From contig UQRU01000100.1 of the NCBI GenBank assembly GCA_900543475.1, positions 1-7,657 of the forward strand: a stretch of 7,657 nt of DNA, read 5' to 3'. The translations under genes were made by a program, and so were the position numbers. This document shows, piece by piece, positions 6,670 through 7,657 of this stretch (position 1 is the stretch's first letter; the number at the start of each line of letters is the position of its first letter). The DNA is from an uncultured Eubacteriales bacterium (GTDB lineage Bacteria; Bacillota; Clostridia; Christensenellales; CAG-138). The notes beneath the pieces were generated by a model. The model worked only from the letters and a program-made list of their open reading frames with translations, ran no database searches and was not told the origin of the DNA.

Positions 6670-7335
6670 TTATTCGTCCTCCTCCTCTGGCGCTGTCTGG
6701 CGCGCGGCCGCCTCCCGCTCGAATTTTTCCGCCAGCAGAAGGGCGGAAATATAGGCGCTCACCGCGTCGATGGCCCGGCGGTTTTTGCCCCCATGCATCA
6801 CGGCAAAATCCGCCTCCTGAATGTATTTGGAAACATATTCCTCATACATGGGCTTTACGGTTTCCAGGTATTGGGTATAGATGCTTTCAATGCTGCGGCC
6901 CCGGGCCCGAATGTCCCGCTTGATACGCCGTAACAGGCAAACGTCCACATCTACATGCATATACAGCTTAAGGGCCATCTTGTTGCTGATCCGCTTATCC
7001 CGAAACATGTGTATGCCTTCCAGGATCAACACATCCGGGGGCAGGAGCAGCTCATCGGTATCCGCCCGCATCTGGTTGGTATAGTCGTAGGCATTGCGGG
7101 TGATGGGCTCCCCCCGTTCCAAGGCATTCAGGTCCTCCAACAGCTCGTCAAAGTCGAATACATCCGGCTCGTCATAATTGATCCGGCATCGCTCTTGAAA
7201 AGGCAGGTGGCTATAGTCCTTATAATAGCAATCCTGCCCCAGGATCAGGGCGTTGCAGGTGAGGGAATCCCGGATCTCCCGGGCCATGGTACTTTTACCG
7301 CTGCCGCTGGCGCCGCAGATGCCAATGGTGATCAA
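6670..7335 (-). CDS. Uridine kinase family nucleoside kinase
   Basis: Uridine kinases phosphorylate uridine or cytidine with ATP or GTP in pyrimidine salvage in the cytosol. The 221-residue product aligns along its length with E. coli Udk (213). It has Walker A GASGSGKS (8-15), DCYYKD with catalytic-type Asp35, NYDEPDVFDFDELL (53-66), YDYTNQMR (83-90), LEGIHMF (105-111), RRIKRDIRARGRS (136-148) and the late GGKNRRAID. In well-studied members the 83-90 motif has His where this has Gln88 (YSYVEHTR in E. coli), so substrate range may differ. I leave the symbol empty for that reason. The tail APEEEDE is acidic and its codons hold the Shine-Dalgarno of the next gene. The start is TTG at 7335, supported by GGGGAGG at 7351-7345, nine bases upstream; no in-frame ATG lies between. 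It heads a two-gene unit with the AI-2E protein. Confidence 0.93.
   Translation of the reverse strand: MITIGICGASGSGKSTMAREIRDSLTCNALILGQDCYYKDYSHLPFQERCRINYDEPDVFDFDELLEDLNALERGEPITRNAYDYTNQMRADTDELLLPPDVLILEGIHMFRDKRISNKMALKLYMHVDVDVCLLRRIKRDIRARGRSIESIYTQYLETVKPMYEEYVSKYIQEADFAVMHGGKNRRAIDAVSAYISALLLAEKFEREAAARQTAPEEEDE
6678..6687 (-). promoter_or_regulatory. Ribosome binding site inside the uridine kinase tail
   Basis: GAGGAGGAGG, read on the minus strand, encodes glutamates of the EEEDE tail and is the only purine-rich anti-SD match before the AI-2E ATG. Its spacing of 14 bases is long. Ribosomes ending at the uridine kinase stop could restart six bases later in the same frame. Confidence 0.55.
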
Positions 7336-7545
7336 AGGCTGATACCTCCCCTTTTGTAGATACGCCCCTGCCTACGGGCATAGGGCTGGACGCCGCCGCC
7401 GGAGGGGCCGCATGTCCCTTATCCTCCAGAATACCTTTACTATTATTTCCATTATACCTGCAAATACCCCCCTTGGATAGGGATTTGACCATAAAGAAAT
7501 GTCAATTTTTTCTTTGCTTTTCTTTAACGTGTCCCTGAGGAATGG
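7336..7545. other. Upstream region of the uridine kinase operon
   Basis: There is no gene here that I can support. The half nearest the gene (7360-7430) is GC-rich. The half at 7430-7530 is distinctly AT-rich, with T-rich tracts at 7506-7526, and is where a minus-strand promoter is expected. Confidence 0.5.
7451..7505 (-). promoter_or_regulatory. Possible promoter elements and dyad upstream of uridine kinase
   Basis: On the minus strand a perfect TATAAT lies at 7456-7451 and a perfect TTGACA at 7505-7500. They are 43 bases apart and so cannot form one promoter. TATAAT lacks a good -35 at 16-18 bases, and TTGACA lacks a good -10. TTGACA is also half of a dyad, TTGAC at 7485-7489 and GTCAA at 7501-7505 with an 11-base gap, which could be a regulator site. 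The promoter position is therefore uncertain. Confidence 0.35.
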
Positions 7546-7546
7546 C

Positions 7547-7582
7547 CCGCCCCTGGGCTCTACGGGGGGGCGGCGGCGTTTT
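7547..7582 (+). terminator. Terminator-like hairpin with T-tract, plus strand
   Basis: CCGCCCC at 7547-7553 pairs with GGGGCGG at 7567-7573, followed by CGGCG and TTTT at 7579-7582. It has the shape of an intrinsic terminator reading on the plus strand, yet the nearest gene on its left is on the minus strand. It shares CCGCCCC and GGGGGGGCGGCGG with the hairpin after galM. Confidence 0.4.

Positions 7583-7657
<75 letters not shown>

Noticed and set aside
7500..7505. TTGACA and TATAAT taken as one strong promoter
   Set aside because: They are 43 bases apart on the minus strand, far beyond the 16-18 bases a sigma-70 type promoter allows.

Overview
The window looks like a piece of a GC-rich Gram-positive chromosome, most likely an uncultured gut Clostridium-type bacterium (Oscillospiraceae-like). 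That assignment is inference. It rests on strong AGGAGG-type ribosome binding sites before most genes, one TTG start with a good Shine-Dalgarno, a stand-alone KdpD-like kinase, and GC-rich codon choice. No rRNA, tRNA, CRISPR array, transposase or phage gene is visible.

Layout. Positions 1-440 are almost pure G/C homopolymer with inverted repeats and no credible gene. Positions 479-640 hold a dense set of complementary segments, including two crossing helices, and look like a pseudoknotted structured RNA of unknown family. Positions 641-902 are a GC-rich leader with a 10-bp hairpin, a 17-bp tandem repeat and a possible promoter. The plus strand then carries a short KdpD-like sensor histidine kinase (903-2327), glmS (2456-4282) and galM (4300-5322). 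glmS and galM are 17 bases apart and probably form one operon. After galM comes a second G-then-C low-complexity block. The minus strand carries, in transcription order, a uridine kinase family gene (7335-6670) and an AI-2E/PerM-type membrane protein (6663-5548), six bases apart and likely co-transcribed. A third low-complexity block ends the window.

Function. GlmS makes glucosamine-6-phosphate, the entry point to amino sugars for peptidoglycan, and GalM interconverts the anomers of hexoses such as galactose, so this pair is central sugar metabolism. The uridine kinase is a pyrimidine salvage-type enzyme with an unusual substitution at a base-recognition position. The kinase has no response regulator beside it.

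The most important caution is the three low-complexity blocks. Each contains runs of G followed by runs of C, flanked by copies of a GGCGGCGTTTT element in inverted orientation. This polarity is what would result if reads from both sides collapsed to poly-G at strong hairpins and were then joined. The galM/AI-2E adjacency, and the relation of 1-440 to the rest, may therefore be assembly artefacts. The most promising biology is the candidate RNA at 479-640.
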